DNA from: Fibrella arboris
GTDB lineage: Bacteria; Bacteroidota; Bacteroidia; Cytophagales; Spirosomataceae
Reading direction: 5' to 3'
NCBI RefSeq assembly: GCF_041321095.1
Contig: NZ_JBGGWE010000001.1
Span: 372,001 to 436,000, forward strand
DNA: 64,000 nucleotides
How positions within the stretch are numbered: position 1 is the stretch's first letter; each line of letters opens with the position of its first letter. The notes under the pieces are model-generated. The model did not search any database. It saw nothing but the letters and a program-made list of their open reading frames with translations, and was not told where the DNA came from. Below, in pieces: positions 63,990 to 64,000 of the stretch. The translations under genes were made by a program, and so were the position numbers.

Positions 63990-64000
63990 AGTAATACGTT

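Overview
The window reads as a chromosomal segment of a Bacteroidota bacterium of the Cytophagales, most like Spirosoma and its relatives. The reasons are type IX secretion (T9SS) sorting tails, SprB-type and cadherin-like repeat proteins, weak Shine-Dalgarno sites, TAnnTTTG-type -7 boxes, a LytTR regulator, and housekeeping genes (MurF, bacterial AspRS, Nfu) of Bacteroidetes type. This placement is inference from gene content.

Positions 1-46.7 kb hold a symmetrical surface-protein locus. Two leftward operons share a cassette in the same order: a giant repetitive secreted protein (4425 aa at 2670-15947; 2748 aa at 34671-42917), a 187-aa secreted protein, a 290/389-aa secreted protein with a calcium-loop segment and CDY modules, and a 274/277-aa protein with a T9SS type A tail. 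The operons start with different lead proteins: a 140-aa protein plus a 4190-aa LamG-type protein in operon A, and a 1044-aa SprB/TSP3 protein in operon B. The two large lead proteins still share a roughly 100-aa module. Between the operons, on the opposite strand, lies a histidine kinase / LytTR response regulator pair (29821-31733).

Upstream of each operon, on the opposite strand, is a copy of a noncoding element (about 29153-29308 and 46523-46684). It has a GNRA-capped hairpin, compensatory changes in two other stems and a 3' terminator-like hairpin. Each copy is followed by a sigma-54-like -24/-12 promoter (29686 and 47031). The first faces the two-component system; the second faces a stretch with only a 46-codon orphan frame. 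Six cassette proteins end in Cys-x(8-9)-Lys/Arg at the C-terminus. The inferred picture is a duplicated, co-regulated surface-fibre or adhesin system.

Positions 47.4-51.9 kb carry phosphate uptake: a porin of the phosphate-selective O/P type and two tandem PiT transporters with mosaic sequence identity.

Positions 52.1-64 kb are mixed housekeeping and accessory genes: an acidic small protein, an FG-GAP/VCBS T9SS protein, murF, an SGNH hydrolase, a small coiled-coil periplasmic protein, a GreA/GreB-like protein, a PadR regulator with a membrane partner, an Rpn-type nuclease, aspS, an outer-membrane beta-barrel protein and an Nfu protein. An octamer, AACGTACC/GGTACGTT, is strongly over-represented across unrelated genes and spacers. 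No tRNA, rRNA, insertion sequence or CRISPR array was seen.
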